A DNA stretch of 27,381 nucleotides from positions 1 through 27,381 of the forward strand of contig DASYUK010000018.1 in the NCBI GenBank assembly GCA_036001325.1, in the 5' to 3' direction. The stretch's first letter is position 1; every line of letters begins with the position of its first letter. Both the position numbers and the translations under genes were made by a program. Source of the stretch: DASVHS01 sp036001325. GTDB taxonomy: Bacteria; Acidobacteriota; Thermoanaerobaculia; Gp7-AA8. Shown piece by piece: positions 7,023 through 14,633 of this stretch. A model generated the notes under the pieces. It saw only the letters and a program-made list of their open reading frames with translations, made no database searches and was not told the origin of the DNA.

Positions 7023-9047
7023 ATGGCCGACCGGTCTCAGAGCGCTGATCCATCCCCGCTCGAAGAGCTCGCGCTCTTCGTCGATTCCGTCCAGGACTAC
7101 GCGATGTTCCTCCTGGGTCCCCATGGTGAGGTTCGATCGTGGAACCGAGGAGCAGCACGCATCTTCGCTTACACGGCGGAGGAGGTGATCGGGCGTTCGT
7201 TCTCCCTCTTCTATCCGGCTGAAGACATCGCACAGAACAAACCGGGCCGGGAGCTCACCACGGCATCACGCGAGGGGCGCATCGAAGACGAGGGGTGGCG
7301 CGTCCGCAAAGATGGCCAGCGATTGTGGGTGGATACGGTGATCACCGCACTGCGCGGTCCATCCGGCGAGCTGCGCGGCTTCGCCAAAGTCACGCGCGAT
7401 CTGACCGTGCGCCGGGATGCCGAAAGGCGACTCCGCGAAAGCGAAGAGATGTTCCGGCTCACCATCGAGTCGGTTCAGGACTACGCGATCTTCATGCTCG
7501 ACCCAAGCGGCCACGTTGTGAGCTGGAACGAGGGCGCGCGTCGCATCAAGGGATACGAGGCCGACGAGATCATCGGACAGCATTTTTCCATCTTCTATCC
7601 GCTGGAAGATGTCCGCGCGGGGAAGCCACAGAGCGAGCTCGAGACCGCCACGCAGCGCGGCAGAATCGAGGACGAAGGATGGCGCGTTCGCAAGGACGGC
7701 AGCAGGTTCATGGCGGACGTCATCATCACGGCCATTCACGACGAACAGGGCGCCTTACGCGGCTTCACGAAAGTGACGCGCGATATTACCGAGCGGAGGA
7801 AGGCCGAAGAGACGCAGAAGGCGTTGTTCGAACAGCGCGAAGCGAGACTGCAGGCTGAGGAGGAGCGCCGGCGCGCGGAATCGTCCTATCGCGTGGCGCA
7901 GGAGGCCAATCGGGCCAAGGATGAGTTCCTGATGACGCTCTCGCACGAGCTGCGCACGCCCATGACGGCCATTCTCGGCTGGGCGCGACTCCTGCCGTCG
8001 ATGTCGCCGAGCGATCCGACGTTCCGTGAGGCGGTCACCTCGATCGCTCGTGGCGCACAACTCCAGGCCCACCTGATCGACGATGTACTCGACGTGTCGC
8101 GGATCGTGTCGGGCAAAATGCGATTGATCCGCGAAAACGTCGACGTCGTTCATTTGCTTGCTGCGTCAGTGGAGGGAGTGCGGCCGAGCGCCGAGGCGAA
8201 GGGGATTACGATCCGCACGTCGCTATCACCTGGTCTCGGCAACATCATTGCCGACAGCACACGCCTGCAGCAGGTGATGTGGAACCTGCTCTCGAACGCC
8301 GTGAAGTTCACGCCCAAGAACGGTTTCACCGATATGTTCGCACGGCGTACCGCTTCGCACGTGCAGATCACTGTGACCGATACGGGCGACGGCATCGACC
8401 GCGACTTTCTGGCGCATGTGTTCGAGCCTTTTCGTCAGGCGGAGAACCCGAGCACCCGCGTGCACGGCGGTCTCGGTCTCGGTCTGTCCATCGTTCGTTA
8501 CATCGTGGAAGCGCACGGTGGGACGGTCACTGCAGAAAGCAGAGGACGGGGGACCGGGGCGACGTTCACCGTCATCCTTCCGATCAGCGTGCTGGCTCTA
8601 AGCTCGCGCGAAGACTCGTCGAAGATGGCCGATCAGCCGCCACTGGCGATGACCACCCGACTGGCGGATGTGAAGATTCTCATCGTCGATGACGATCGCG
8701 AGAGTCGCGAGATCGTGCGCGAGGCGCTGCGACAGGCGGGGGCATCGGTTCGCGCTGCGGAGTCGGCGACGGAAGCCCTCGCTCAGATCGCCGGGGATCG
8801 GCCTGACGTGATCGTCACCGACATCGCCATGCCGGCGATGGATGGGTACACATTCGTACGCGAGCTGCGGCGTCAGCCGGAGTCGGACGGGATCAGCATC
8901 ATCGCGTTGTCCGCGTTTCCCGCGTCATCAGTGGCTGGTGAGCAAACCGGTTTCGATGCTTCTCTCACGAAGCCGATCGATCCTTACGATCTGATCGAAG
9001 CCATCGCTCGCGTAGCTGGGCGCGCGGAAGAGAGTCGGGGCGCGTAA
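7023..9047 (+). CDS. Hybrid histidine kinase: PAS-PAS-HisKA-HATPase-REC
   Basis: Soluble sensor kinase of 674 residues from ATG 7023. Two adjacent PAS domains (roughly 14-135 and 144-262) are near-duplicates: both contain SVQDYA, a YPxEDI/V segment and GRIEDEGWRVRKDG, then GFxKVTRD. A coiled linker leads to HisKA with SHELRTP (phospho-His308), then HATPase_c with the N box NLLSNAVKFTP and the G boxes DTGDGID and GLGLGLSIV. A C-terminal receiver has ILIVDDDRE, VTDIAMPAMDG (phospho-Asp600) and LTKPID. There are no transmembrane helices, so it senses a cytoplasmic signal, possibly redox or gas through the PAS pair. An in-frame ATG at 6927 is possible but would overlap the divergent PilZ start, so I prefer 7023. 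No partner regulator is adjacent. Confidence 0.93.
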   Translation: MADRSQSADPSPLEELALFVDSVQDYAMFLLGPHGEVRSWNRGAARIFAYTAEEVIGRSFSLFYPAEDIAQNKPGRELTTASREGRIEDEGWRVRKDGQRLWVDTVITALRGPSGELRGFAKVTRDLTVRRDAERRLRESEEMFRLTIESVQDYAIFMLDPSGHVVSWNEGARRIKGYEADEIIGQHFSIFYPLEDVRAGKPQSELETATQRGRIEDEGWRVRKDGSRFMADVIITAIHDEQGALRGFTKVTRDITERRKAEETQKALFEQREARLQAEEERRRAESSYRVAQEANRAKDEFLMTLSHELRTPMTAILGWARLLPSMSPSDPTFREAVTSIARGAQLQAHLIDDVLDVSRIVSGKMRLIRENVDVVHLLAASVEGVRPSAEAKGITIRTSLSPGLGNIIADSTRLQQVMWNLLSNAVKFTPKNGFTDMFARRTASHVQITVTDTGDGIDRDFLAHVFEPFRQAENPSTRVHGGLGLGLSIVRYIVEAHGGTVTAESRGRGTGATFTVILPISVLALSSREDSSKMADQPPLAMTTRLADVKILIVDDDRESREIVREALRQAGASVRAAESATEALAQIAGDRPDVIVTDIAMPAMDGYTFVRELRRQPESDGISIIALSAFPASSVAGEQTGFDASLTKPIDPYDLIEAIARVAGRAEESRGA

Positions 9048-9050
9048 AGC

Positions 9051-9716
9051 TCAAAAGGGCCGCTGCGCCGGCAGGCACGTCGGACAAATCTGGCCGGCCA
9101 GCCAGAGGGATCCGGCGACGACGACGAGCCAGATGAAGATCAGTGCGATGCGCGACGCGACCGGCACGCGCTGCTCGATGACGATCGTCCCGGCGAGGTA
9201 ATCGCCGAGGCGCTGCCGGCGCGTCGAGAAGACGGCGACGAGAAAGGCGAAGGCGTAGAAAGCGATCGCGTCGAAGAGGCGCGATACGTTCCGGATCGTC
9301 GCCGCCAGCCAGCGATTGTCATCAGAACCGTTTCGCACGTGAAGGCCGAGGAGGCCTTTGCCGAGCGTGGCTCCGAAGAGCGCCTCGAGAACGATGTGAT
9401 AGGCGAGGATGCTCAGGAGCAGCACGATTCCGGCGGCGATCGCCACGCGGACAGGCGCGGTCACGTGACCGTTCCATCGTTCGAACAGGAATGCGGCGGG
9501 GATGGAGAGGAGCGCCACGATGACGACGCGATCGAGGATGAGCGCCAGCATGCGATCGCCGATGGCTGCGACGGGCTCGGTTGCCGCGGACATCGTCGGA
9601 CGGCGTCGGCGCGAATCGGCGGCAGCAGCGCGCTCGCCCGACGGCATGATGTATCCGCAGACGAAGCATTTGATCGGATTGCCTTCGTTCTTCGCGCCGC
9701 ATGAAGGGCAGAACAC
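9051..9716 (-). CDS. Zinc-ribbon RDD-family membrane protein
   Basis: 221 residues. A CPSC...CFVC zinc ribbon at 3-21 is followed by an RDD domain: GDRMLALILDRVV in the first helix carries the Arg and Asp that name the family, LGATLGKGLLGLHV-like sequence follows the second helix, and RRQRLGDYLAGTIVI closes the core. Four hydrophobic helices are visible, with a final helix IALIFIWLVVVAGSLWLAG and a short Cys-containing tail (CPTC). RDD proteins are integral membrane proteins proposed to be transporters, some with Na+/H+ antiport activity; the role here is unknown. It is convergent with the hybrid kinase gene (3 bp between stops) and divergent from the 178-aa gene. Confidence 0.85.
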   Translation of the reverse strand: MFCPSCGAKNEGNPIKCFVCGYIMPSGERAAAADSRRRRPTMSAATEPVAAIGDRMLALILDRVVIVALLSIPAAFLFERWNGHVTAPVRVAIAAGIVLLLSILAYHIVLEALFGATLGKGLLGLHVRNGSDDNRWLAATIRNVSRLFDAIAFYAFAFLVAVFSTRRQRLGDYLAGTIVIEQRVPVASRIALIFIWLVVVAGSLWLAGQICPTCLPAQRPF

Positions 9717-9745
9717 CTGAATTCCTCCAATAAGGATGGATTGTA

Positions 9746-10282
9746 ATGGACGCGAGAGAGAATACGCGAGTCATGTGGAACAGCCGCCGCATCCTGAGAG
9801 AGCTGGTCGATGCCGATCGCCGCAAACAGATCCTCATCGCGTTCTGGAAGCACGGCGAGCCCGCTTCGAAGCTGCTCGCCTCGGCCCATCTGGCGAAGTC
9901 GCTCCACTTCCGCGAGGAGACGATGAAGAAGATGCCCGTGGAGAAGAAGGCGGATCTTCTGGCCTCGCGGATCGGCGTCCCGGAGTTTGATCAGTTTCTC
10001 GAGGCGGCGCTGCTGCATTACCACACGCACGAAGCGAACGAGATGATGGGAGCATTTCTCGATCGCTGGAGCGTGCCGCATACGAACGGCTCGATCGAGA
10101 CGGAGGACTATACGGCGCCGAACGTCGAGCAGGTTCGGGCGGCGGTTCGCGAGCTGGAGGGGACGTACGATCGCCGCGATATCGCCCTCTATCTCGCCAC
10201 GGCCGGTCTGCTGATGGCGGATGCGTGGCGCGAGGCGACGTGGCCGGTGGTGGAGGAGATGGTCGTAGGTCGTGGGTTGTAA
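9746..10282 (+). CDS. Uncharacterised 178-aa helical protein
   Basis: Not recognised. The predicted protein is soluble and strongly alpha-helical, with charged residues throughout and no signal peptide or membrane segment. Notable stretches are EFDQFLEAALLHYHTHEANEMMGAFLDRW (93-121 region), whose closely spaced His/Glu residues (HYHTHE) could bind metal, and a C-terminal helical segment TYDRRDIALYLATAGLLMADAWREATWPVVEEM. The final residues VVGRGL are encoded by the start of the downstream GTCGTAG-type repeat, so the stop codon is supplied by the repeat. The ATG at 9746 lies 29 bp from the divergent RDD gene. Codon usage matches neighbours and the frame competes with no better alternative. Confidence 0.7.
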   Translation: MDARENTRVMWNSRRILRELVDADRRKQILIAFWKHGEPASKLLASAHLAKSLHFREETMKKMPVEKKADLLASRIGVPEFDQFLEAALLHYHTHEANEMMGAFLDRWSVPHTNGSIETEDYTAPNVEQVRAAVRELEGTYDRRDIALYLATAGLLMADAWREATWPVVEEMVVGRGL

Positions 10283-10403
10283 CGGGTCGTGGGTCGTAAC
10301 GGGTGGTGGGTCGTAGGTCGTAGGTGTCGGGGGCCTTTTTCGCCCAAATGCCCCCGGTACCTACGACCCACGACCTACGACCGATGACCCACGACCAGCG
10401 ACC
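10262..10403. repeat. Heptamer-based inverted repeat, copy 1 (GTCGTAG/GTCGTGG)
   Basis: The left arm is a run of GTCGTAG, GTCGTGG and variants; the core is GGGGGCCTTTTTCGCC...AATGCCCCC; the right arm is the inverse complement (ACCTACGACCCACGACC). It lies between two convergent genes and forms a strong hairpin in both directions, so it may act as a bidirectional terminator. It encodes the last residues of both genes (VVGRGL and LVVGHRS). Copy 2 is at 15084-15156. Confidence 0.88.
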
Positions 10404-11169
10404 GCACTTCCTCCTCCGTCAATTCGCGACTCTTCCCAATCTGCAGATCCCCGATCCGAATCTCCCCGATCGCCACCCGCACTAGCTTGAGCACCTTCGC
10501 GTCGAGCGCCTCCACCATCCTGCGCACCTGACGGTTGCGGCCTTCGGTGATGGTCATCTCGAAGACCGTCCGCCCGCCCGGCTCGCGCAAACGCGTCACG
10601 CGCGCCGGCTGCGTCGCGCCATCACGCAGCTCGACGCCTTGTCGCAGCCGATCGAGTTCCTCGTCCGAAAGATGGCGCGACGCTTTCACGAGATACGTCT
10701 TCGAGACTTTGTAGTCGGGATTCGTGATTCGCTCCGCGAACGCGGTGTCGTTTGTCAGCAAAAGCAGTCCGCTCGTATCGAGATCGAGACGTCCCACCGG
10801 GAAGAGATAGCGCTCGCGATCGGGAAGAAGATCGTAGATCGTCGGGCGACCCTGCGGATCGCGATACGTCGTCAGAAAACCTTTCGGCTTGTAGAGCAGC
10901 AGGTAGGTCTTGCGCTCGGCAGCGAGCGGTTTGCCGTCGAAGCTGACGCGATCGTGATCGAGATCGACCCAGCGATCGGGATCATCAACAACTTGACCAT
11001 TGACGCGAACCCGTCGCTCGGCGATCCATTGACGCGCTTCCGTTCGCGAACCGATGCCGGCTTTGGAGAGAACGCGCTCCAGCGTCTTCAGCCGGCGCTT
11101 TTGAGCAGCCGCTCCGCCTCTTCGAACGGAAGCGGCTCGCTGAACACGAATCCTTGCATTTCGTCGCAT
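10375..11169 (-). CDS. rluB: Pseudouridine synthase, RluB/RsuA family
   Basis: 264 residues from ATG 11169. A basic N-terminal tail is followed by an S4 RNA-binding domain (ERVLSKAGIGSRTEARQWI...RVRVNG) and the catalytic domain. GRLDLDTSGLLLLTND contains the catalytic aspartate of the RsuA/RluB/E/F family; later EGRNRQVRRM is the family's second signature. It converts a specific uridine in 23S (RluB) or 16S (RsuA) rRNA to pseudouridine; RluB is the more common assignment for S4-plus-catalytic proteins of this type. The S4 domain begins about 34 residues in; an open frame continues upstream to 11388 but there overlaps the degraded PAS/EAL gene. The last codons (LVVGHRS) come from the intergenic repeat. 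Confidence 0.88.
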   Translation of the reverse strand: MRRNARIRVQRAASVRRGGAAAQKRRLKTLERVLSKAGIGSRTEARQWIAERRVRVNGQVVDDPDRWVDLDHDRVSFDGKPLAAERKTYLLLYKPKGFLTTYRDPQGRPTIYDLLPDRERYLFPVGRLDLDTSGLLLLTNDTAFAERITNPDYKVSKTYLVKASRHLSDEELDRLRQGVELRDGATQPARVTRLREPGGRTVFEMTITEGRNRQVRRMVEALDAKVLKLVRVAIGEIRIGDLQIGKSRELTEEEVRSLVVGHRS

Positions 11170-12037
11170 CCGAGCTGCCGAAGGATAACGCGCTGCTCCT
11201 CGCGCTCGCCCCCTCGGCGATCGAGGGGGTATGGATGCCGACCATCTCGGCCGGCGAACCGTAGCCGAACAAACGAAAGACACCGGCAACGTTTCTCTCG
11301 AACAGAAGGCGGAAGCGACGCTCAGCACGTCGGAGCTCGGTGATGTCGAAAGAGATGCCGATCGTACCGGCGATCTCCCCTTGATCATCGCGCAGCGGGT
11401 GCATGCGCACGTGCAGATCGCGATCGCGCCACCGCGTCTCGTACGCGAGATGCTCGCCGTTCAGAGCGCGTCGATGATTCTCGATCGCTTTGTCGCGGCG
11501 CTCGTCGTCTGCGAGATAGCGCGCCAGTGGAACGCCGACCGCTTCGCCCGGTCGCACGCCGACAGTGCTCAGACCGCCGCCGGCCGATGAGGTGATCGTC
11601 AGATCGCAATCGGTTGTCCAGACATTCGCCGGAAGCTGATCCATGATGACGCGTATGCGGCGTTCGAGCATTTTCCGATCGGTGACATCGCGCGCCGTGA
11701 TGACGACGCGATCGACGAACCCGCCGGCGGACACGACCGGCACGCCGACGGTCTCGATGTCCACCATCGATCCATCGACTCGAAGCAGGCGCAGCTCGAT
11801 CGATTTCGTCTGTCGATCGGCGATGCGCCGCCGGTGCGCCTCGCGATGTCTGTCGCGATCATCGGGATGGACGAAGTCGTCGGCGCGGCGGCCGATCATC
11901 GCCTCCGGCTCATAGCCGAGGATGTCGCGGCACGATGGGGAAGTCCAGAGGATGACGCCGTTGACATCGGGAAGCAGGATCAAATCGCGCGCGTATTGAG
12001 GCGGCGACAGACGCCAGCTCGTCGCGCTCGATGGCAA
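11088..12037 (-). pseudogene. Decayed PAS...EAL signalling gene (internal deletion plus frameshift)
   Basis: The ORF opens with two good PAS domains (about residues 15-115 and 120-235: DLILLPDVNGVILWTSPSC, then a DITELRRAERRF exit). A third PAS starts as RLLFERNVAGVFR but jumps straight to FGYGSPAEMVG, losing about 17 residues. It then runs into IAEG, which is the IAEGVE motif of an EAL phosphodiesterase. In the neighbouring frame the sequence continues as EREEQRVILRQLGCDEMQG and FSEPLPFEEAERLL up to a TGA at 11088-11090, the end of an EAL domain. The GGDEF and most of the EAL are therefore missing, and the tail is shifted by one base near 11215. In the original frame the ORF runs on to 10985 as meaningless sequence over rluB. 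It was probably once a PAS-GGDEF-EAL c-di-GMP enzyme; an assembly error is the alternative. Confidence 0.8.
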
Positions 12038-12085
12038 CGCCGCGCACCACTCTCTCCGTGCATGACCCGTATTGATTGTACGCGC

Positions 12086-13348
12086 TCACTCCTTCAGCAC
12101 AGGCTCGACGCGACCGGTGATGAGCCGCGCGCCGCGCTGATAGGTGAGATACGCCCATGCCCATTGGCTGATGACGAGGAAGCGATTGCGGAAGCCGATG
12201 AGAAAGAAGATGTGGACGGCCAGCCACGCGAACCAGGCGATGAATCCGCTCAGTTTGATGCGGCCGAAATCGGCGACGCCGGCGGCGCGGCCGATCGTCG
12301 CCAGCGATCCTTTGTCGCGATAGCGGAACGGGCGCAGCGGCTGGCCGGCGACCGCGCGCTCGATGTTGCGCGCAGTGTGGATTCCCTCCTGAATCGCCGC
12401 CGGCGCGACTCCAGGCACGAAGCTTCCGTCGGCCTGCTCCGCGGCCGCGAGATCACCGATGACAAAGACTTCGCGATGACCGGGAATCGTCAGGTCGCGC
12501 TCGACGAGAACGCGTCCGGCGCGATCGAGCGTTACGCCCAGCGATCGCGCCAGCGGAGACGCCTCCACGCCGGCCGCCCACAACACCGTGCGTGTCGCGA
12601 TCGACTGATTGCCGAGGCGGGCTTCGTGATCGGTGACGCTGCCGACGATGCAGCGCGTGATCACCTCGACGCCCAGCTTTACGAGTTGTCGCTGCGCTTT
12701 GTTCGACAGAACAGCCGGATACGTCGGCAGAACGCGATCGCGGCCTTCGACGAGAATCACGCGCGCGCTCGAAGGATTGATGTGCCGGAAGTCGCGAATC
12801 ATCGTCTGCCGCGCGATCTCCGAGAGCGCCCCGGCCAGCTCCACGCCGGTCGGTCCGGCGCCGACGACGACAAACGTGAGCCACGCCGCTTGCCGGACCG
12901 GATCGGTCTCGCGCTCGGCGGCCTCGAACGCGAGCAGCACTCGCCGCCGGATCTCCAGCGCGTCATCGATCGATTTCAGTCCGGGCGCGTTCTGCGCCCA
13001 CTCCGGATGATTGAAGTACGAGTGCGTCGCGCCGGTGGCGACGATCAGATAGTCATAGGTGAGCTCTCCATCGACGAGCTTGACCAGTTTTCGTTCCGCA
13101 TCGATCGACGTGACGTCGCCGAGAATCACGCTGATGTTGCGCTGCCGGCGGACGACGGAGCGAATCGGCGCGGCGATGTCGCTCGGATTGAGTGCCGCGG
13201 TCGCGACCTGATAGAGGAGCGGCTGAAAGAGATGATAGTTATGACGGTCGACGAGCGTGACCTGGACCGGAACGTTGCGAAGATGGCGCGCCGCGTAGAG
13301 TCCGCCGAAGCCGCCGCCGATGATGACTACGTGTGGCTCTCGACTCAT
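12086..13348 (-). CDS. ndh: Type II NADH:quinone oxidoreductase (NDH-2)
   Basis: 420 residues. Single-subunit FAD enzyme that passes electrons from NADH to quinone without pumping protons. It has two Rossmann dinucleotide folds: FAD site VVIIGGGFGGLYAARHL at 7-23 and NAD site VVVGAGPTGVELAG at about 160-173. The quinone-proximal motif NYHLFQPLLYQVATA (37-51) and the second FAD motif VFVIGDLAAAE are present. The C-terminal amphipathic or membrane-anchoring region is hydrophobic (FIAWFAWLAVHIFFLIGFRNR) and ends AWAYLTYQRGARLI, typical of bacterial NDH-2. The start ATG at 13348 is 50 bp from a divergent small membrane protein gene. All core motifs are intact. Confidence 0.92.
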   Translation of the reverse strand: MSREPHVVIIGGGFGGLYAARHLRNVPVQVTLVDRHNYHLFQPLLYQVATAALNPSDIAAPIRSVVRRQRNISVILGDVTSIDAERKLVKLVDGELTYDYLIVATGATHSYFNHPEWAQNAPGLKSIDDALEIRRRVLLAFEAAERETDPVRQAAWLTFVVVGAGPTGVELAGALSEIARQTMIRDFRHINPSSARVILVEGRDRVLPTYPAVLSNKAQRQLVKLGVEVITRCIVGSVTDHEARLGNQSIATRTVLWAAGVEASPLARSLGVTLDRAGRVLVERDLTIPGHREVFVIGDLAAAEQADGSFVPGVAPAAIQEGIHTARNIERAVAGQPLRPFRYRDKGSLATIGRAAGVADFGRIKLSGFIAWFAWLAVHIFFLIGFRNRFLVISQWAWAYLTYQRGARLITGRVEPVLKE

Positions 13349-13398
13349 GCGCGCGTCGCGGGACGCGCGTGAAGTTTACGATGAGTTAAGCTCACGCC

Positions 13399-13833
13399 AT
13401 GAATGCTGCCTATATCCATCTGGCGCTGAACAACTTCCCGCCGATCCTCAACCTGGCGGGACTCTGCATTCTGATCGGCGCGATGGCGACGCGGAACCTC
13501 GCCATCCGACGCGTGGCCTTCGTCGTTCTGATCTGCGCTGCCGTGATCGCCGTTCCGACGTGGTTTGCGGGAAAGGGCGCTGAGGACATCGTGAAACCGA
13601 TGCAGGGGATCAACGTCACGGCGATTGATCCGCATGAAGAAGCGGCGACCGCGTCGCTGATTCTCCTGATCATCGAAGGCGCCTTGGCGCTGATTGCGCT
13701 CTTCGTCGCGCCCCGTCGCGCCATCACGATTGTGGTTCTTCTGCTCTCGATCGCGACGACGGCCATACTCTTTTATACCGCGCGACTGGGTGGCCGGATT
13801 CACCATCCGGAGACGCACATGCGGCGCGGCTGA
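13399..13833 (+). CDS. Small four-helix membrane protein
   Basis: 144 residues with four hydrophobic segments: about 10-30 (NNFPPILNLAGLCILIGAMA), 38-57 (VAFVVLICAAVIAVPTWF), 84-106 (TASLILLIIEGALALIALFV) and 110-130 (AITIVVLLLSIATTAILFYTA). A loop between helices 2 and 3 carries GKGAEDIVKPMQG and IDPHEEAATAS, with histidines at both the N-terminus and in this loop (HLALNN, DPHEE). The pattern recalls small uncharacterised membrane proteins of the DUF2231-like type found near respiratory genes, and it is divergent from ndh. The function is not known; a haem or redox role is only a possibility suggested by the histidines. Confidence 0.72.
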   Translation: MNAAYIHLALNNFPPILNLAGLCILIGAMATRNLAIRRVAFVVLICAAVIAVPTWFAGKGAEDIVKPMQGINVTAIDPHEEAATASLILLIIEGALALIALFVAPRRAITIVVLLLSIATTAILFYTARLGGRIHHPETHMRRG

Positions 13834-13856
13834 GTTTTCACTGTAGCATCGGCGCG

Positions 13857-14633
13857 ATGGATGATCGCGTCCGCCATGTGATTTACGACGTCGCGATGCG
13901 CGAAGGGGTGCCACCGACATCGCAGCGCGTCGGCGAGACCCTTGGCATCAACTCGAGCGAAGTGCTCGAGTCGTTTCGCCGTCTCGCCGACGCGCACATG
14001 ATCGTCCTCCAGGAGGATGGCGAGATTCTCATGGCCGGTCCGTTTTCGGCTGTGCCGACACCCTTCCGTGTCTCCCTTCTCCCATCGGGAGAAGGTGCCC
14101 GGAGCGCGGATGAGGGGCCCGGATCGAGCGAGGCGCGCCCCTCACCCAGCCCCTTCCCCTTCGCTACGCTCAGGGTCAGGGGCCGCCCTCTCCCGGAGGG
14201 AGAGGGATTCTCCTGCTTCGGCAACTGCATCTGGGACGCCCTCGGCATTCCGGCGATGCTTCATGCCGACGCGGTGATCGACACAACGTGCGCAAACTCC
14301 TCTGCACCCGCACAACTTCTCATTGCAGACGGGAAGCTGAGCGGCGAAGGTTTCATGCACTTCCTCGTTCCAGCGCGGCTGTGGTGGCTGCACATCATCT
14401 ACACGTGAAGCACGATGCTCTACTTCCGGTCGGAAGAAGATATCGACGCCTGGTGCACGACGTGGCGACTGCAGCGCGGTGCGGTGCTTCCGATCGAGCT
14501 CGGATGGCGCCTGGCCACCGCGTGGTATCGCGAGGACCGGCGCGAGCCATCGTGGCGGAGGAGAACACCGGAAGAGTCGGAGGCAGTGTTCGCTTCTCTC
14601 GGACTCACTTCAGACTTCTGGCGTCTGCGCTGA
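13857..14633 (+). CDS. MerB-like organomercurial lyase-family protein with in-frame UGA (candidate selenocysteine)
   Basis: 258 residues if TGA at 14406-14408 is decoded. The N-terminal part (1-70) is a winged-helix-like domain as in MerB. Then NCIWDALGIPA carries Cys124 and Asp127, spaced as catalytic C96 and D99 of classical MerB; DTTC (Cys145) matches C117; VPARLWW leads to YT-UGA-STMLYFRSEEDIDAW, where the UGA (residue 184) sits at the position of catalytic C159 (SFCCHVHFFAS in MerB). After it the frame stays open as an ordinary MerB C-terminus, ending at TGA 14633. A hairpin follows the UGA (see 14419-14440). Residues about 73-117 come from a palindromic repeat inserted in frame. MerB cleaves carbon-mercury bonds; homologues without mer context may act on other substrates. 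No merA, merR or transporter is near. The alternative is a nonsense mutation that killed the gene. Confidence 0.75.
14074..14206. repeat. Palindromic multi-hairpin repeat inserted inside the MerB-like gene
   Basis: Three strong hairpins in 133 bp: CCTTCTCCC-ATC-GGGAGAAGG (14075-14095), TGAGGGGC...GCCCCTCA (14111-14144) and CCCTCTCCC-GGA-GGGAGAGGG (14186-14206). The encoded segment is low-complexity (PSPSPFPF) and interrupts the MerB-like alignment just before the first catalytic Cys, yet no stop is created. It resembles a non-autonomous palindromic repeat; it has no transposase. Confidence 0.8.
14419..14440 (+). promoter_or_regulatory. Candidate bacterial SECIS hairpin
   Basis: Stem CTTCC/GGAAG (14423-14427 with 14432-14436) closed by loop GGTC (14428-14431), extended by three more pairs (TCT with AGA) after one A-A mismatch. 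The loop GG lies 20-21 bases after the UGA; in E. coli fdhF, as I recall it, the SelB-bound GGUC loop lies at nearly the same distance. Position, loop content and stem length fit the bacterial SECIS model. Since the bases also encode YFRSEE, chance folding cannot be excluded. Confidence 0.55.

Noticed and set aside
10375..11388. Long version of the pseudouridine synthase reaching 11388
   Set aside because: The extra 73 N-terminal residues are the out-of-frame reading of the decayed PAS/EAL gene; the ATG at 11169 fits better.
13857..14408. MerB-like gene annotated as ending at the TGA 14406-14408
   Set aside because: The same frame continues with family sequence to 14633, so the short version would lack the C-terminal part; I list one gene with an internal UGA instead.
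14406..14408. Genome-wide TGA reassignment to Trp or Gly
   Set aside because: TGA ends several clearly full-length genes here (for example at 4199-4201, 18190-18192 and 18581-18583).
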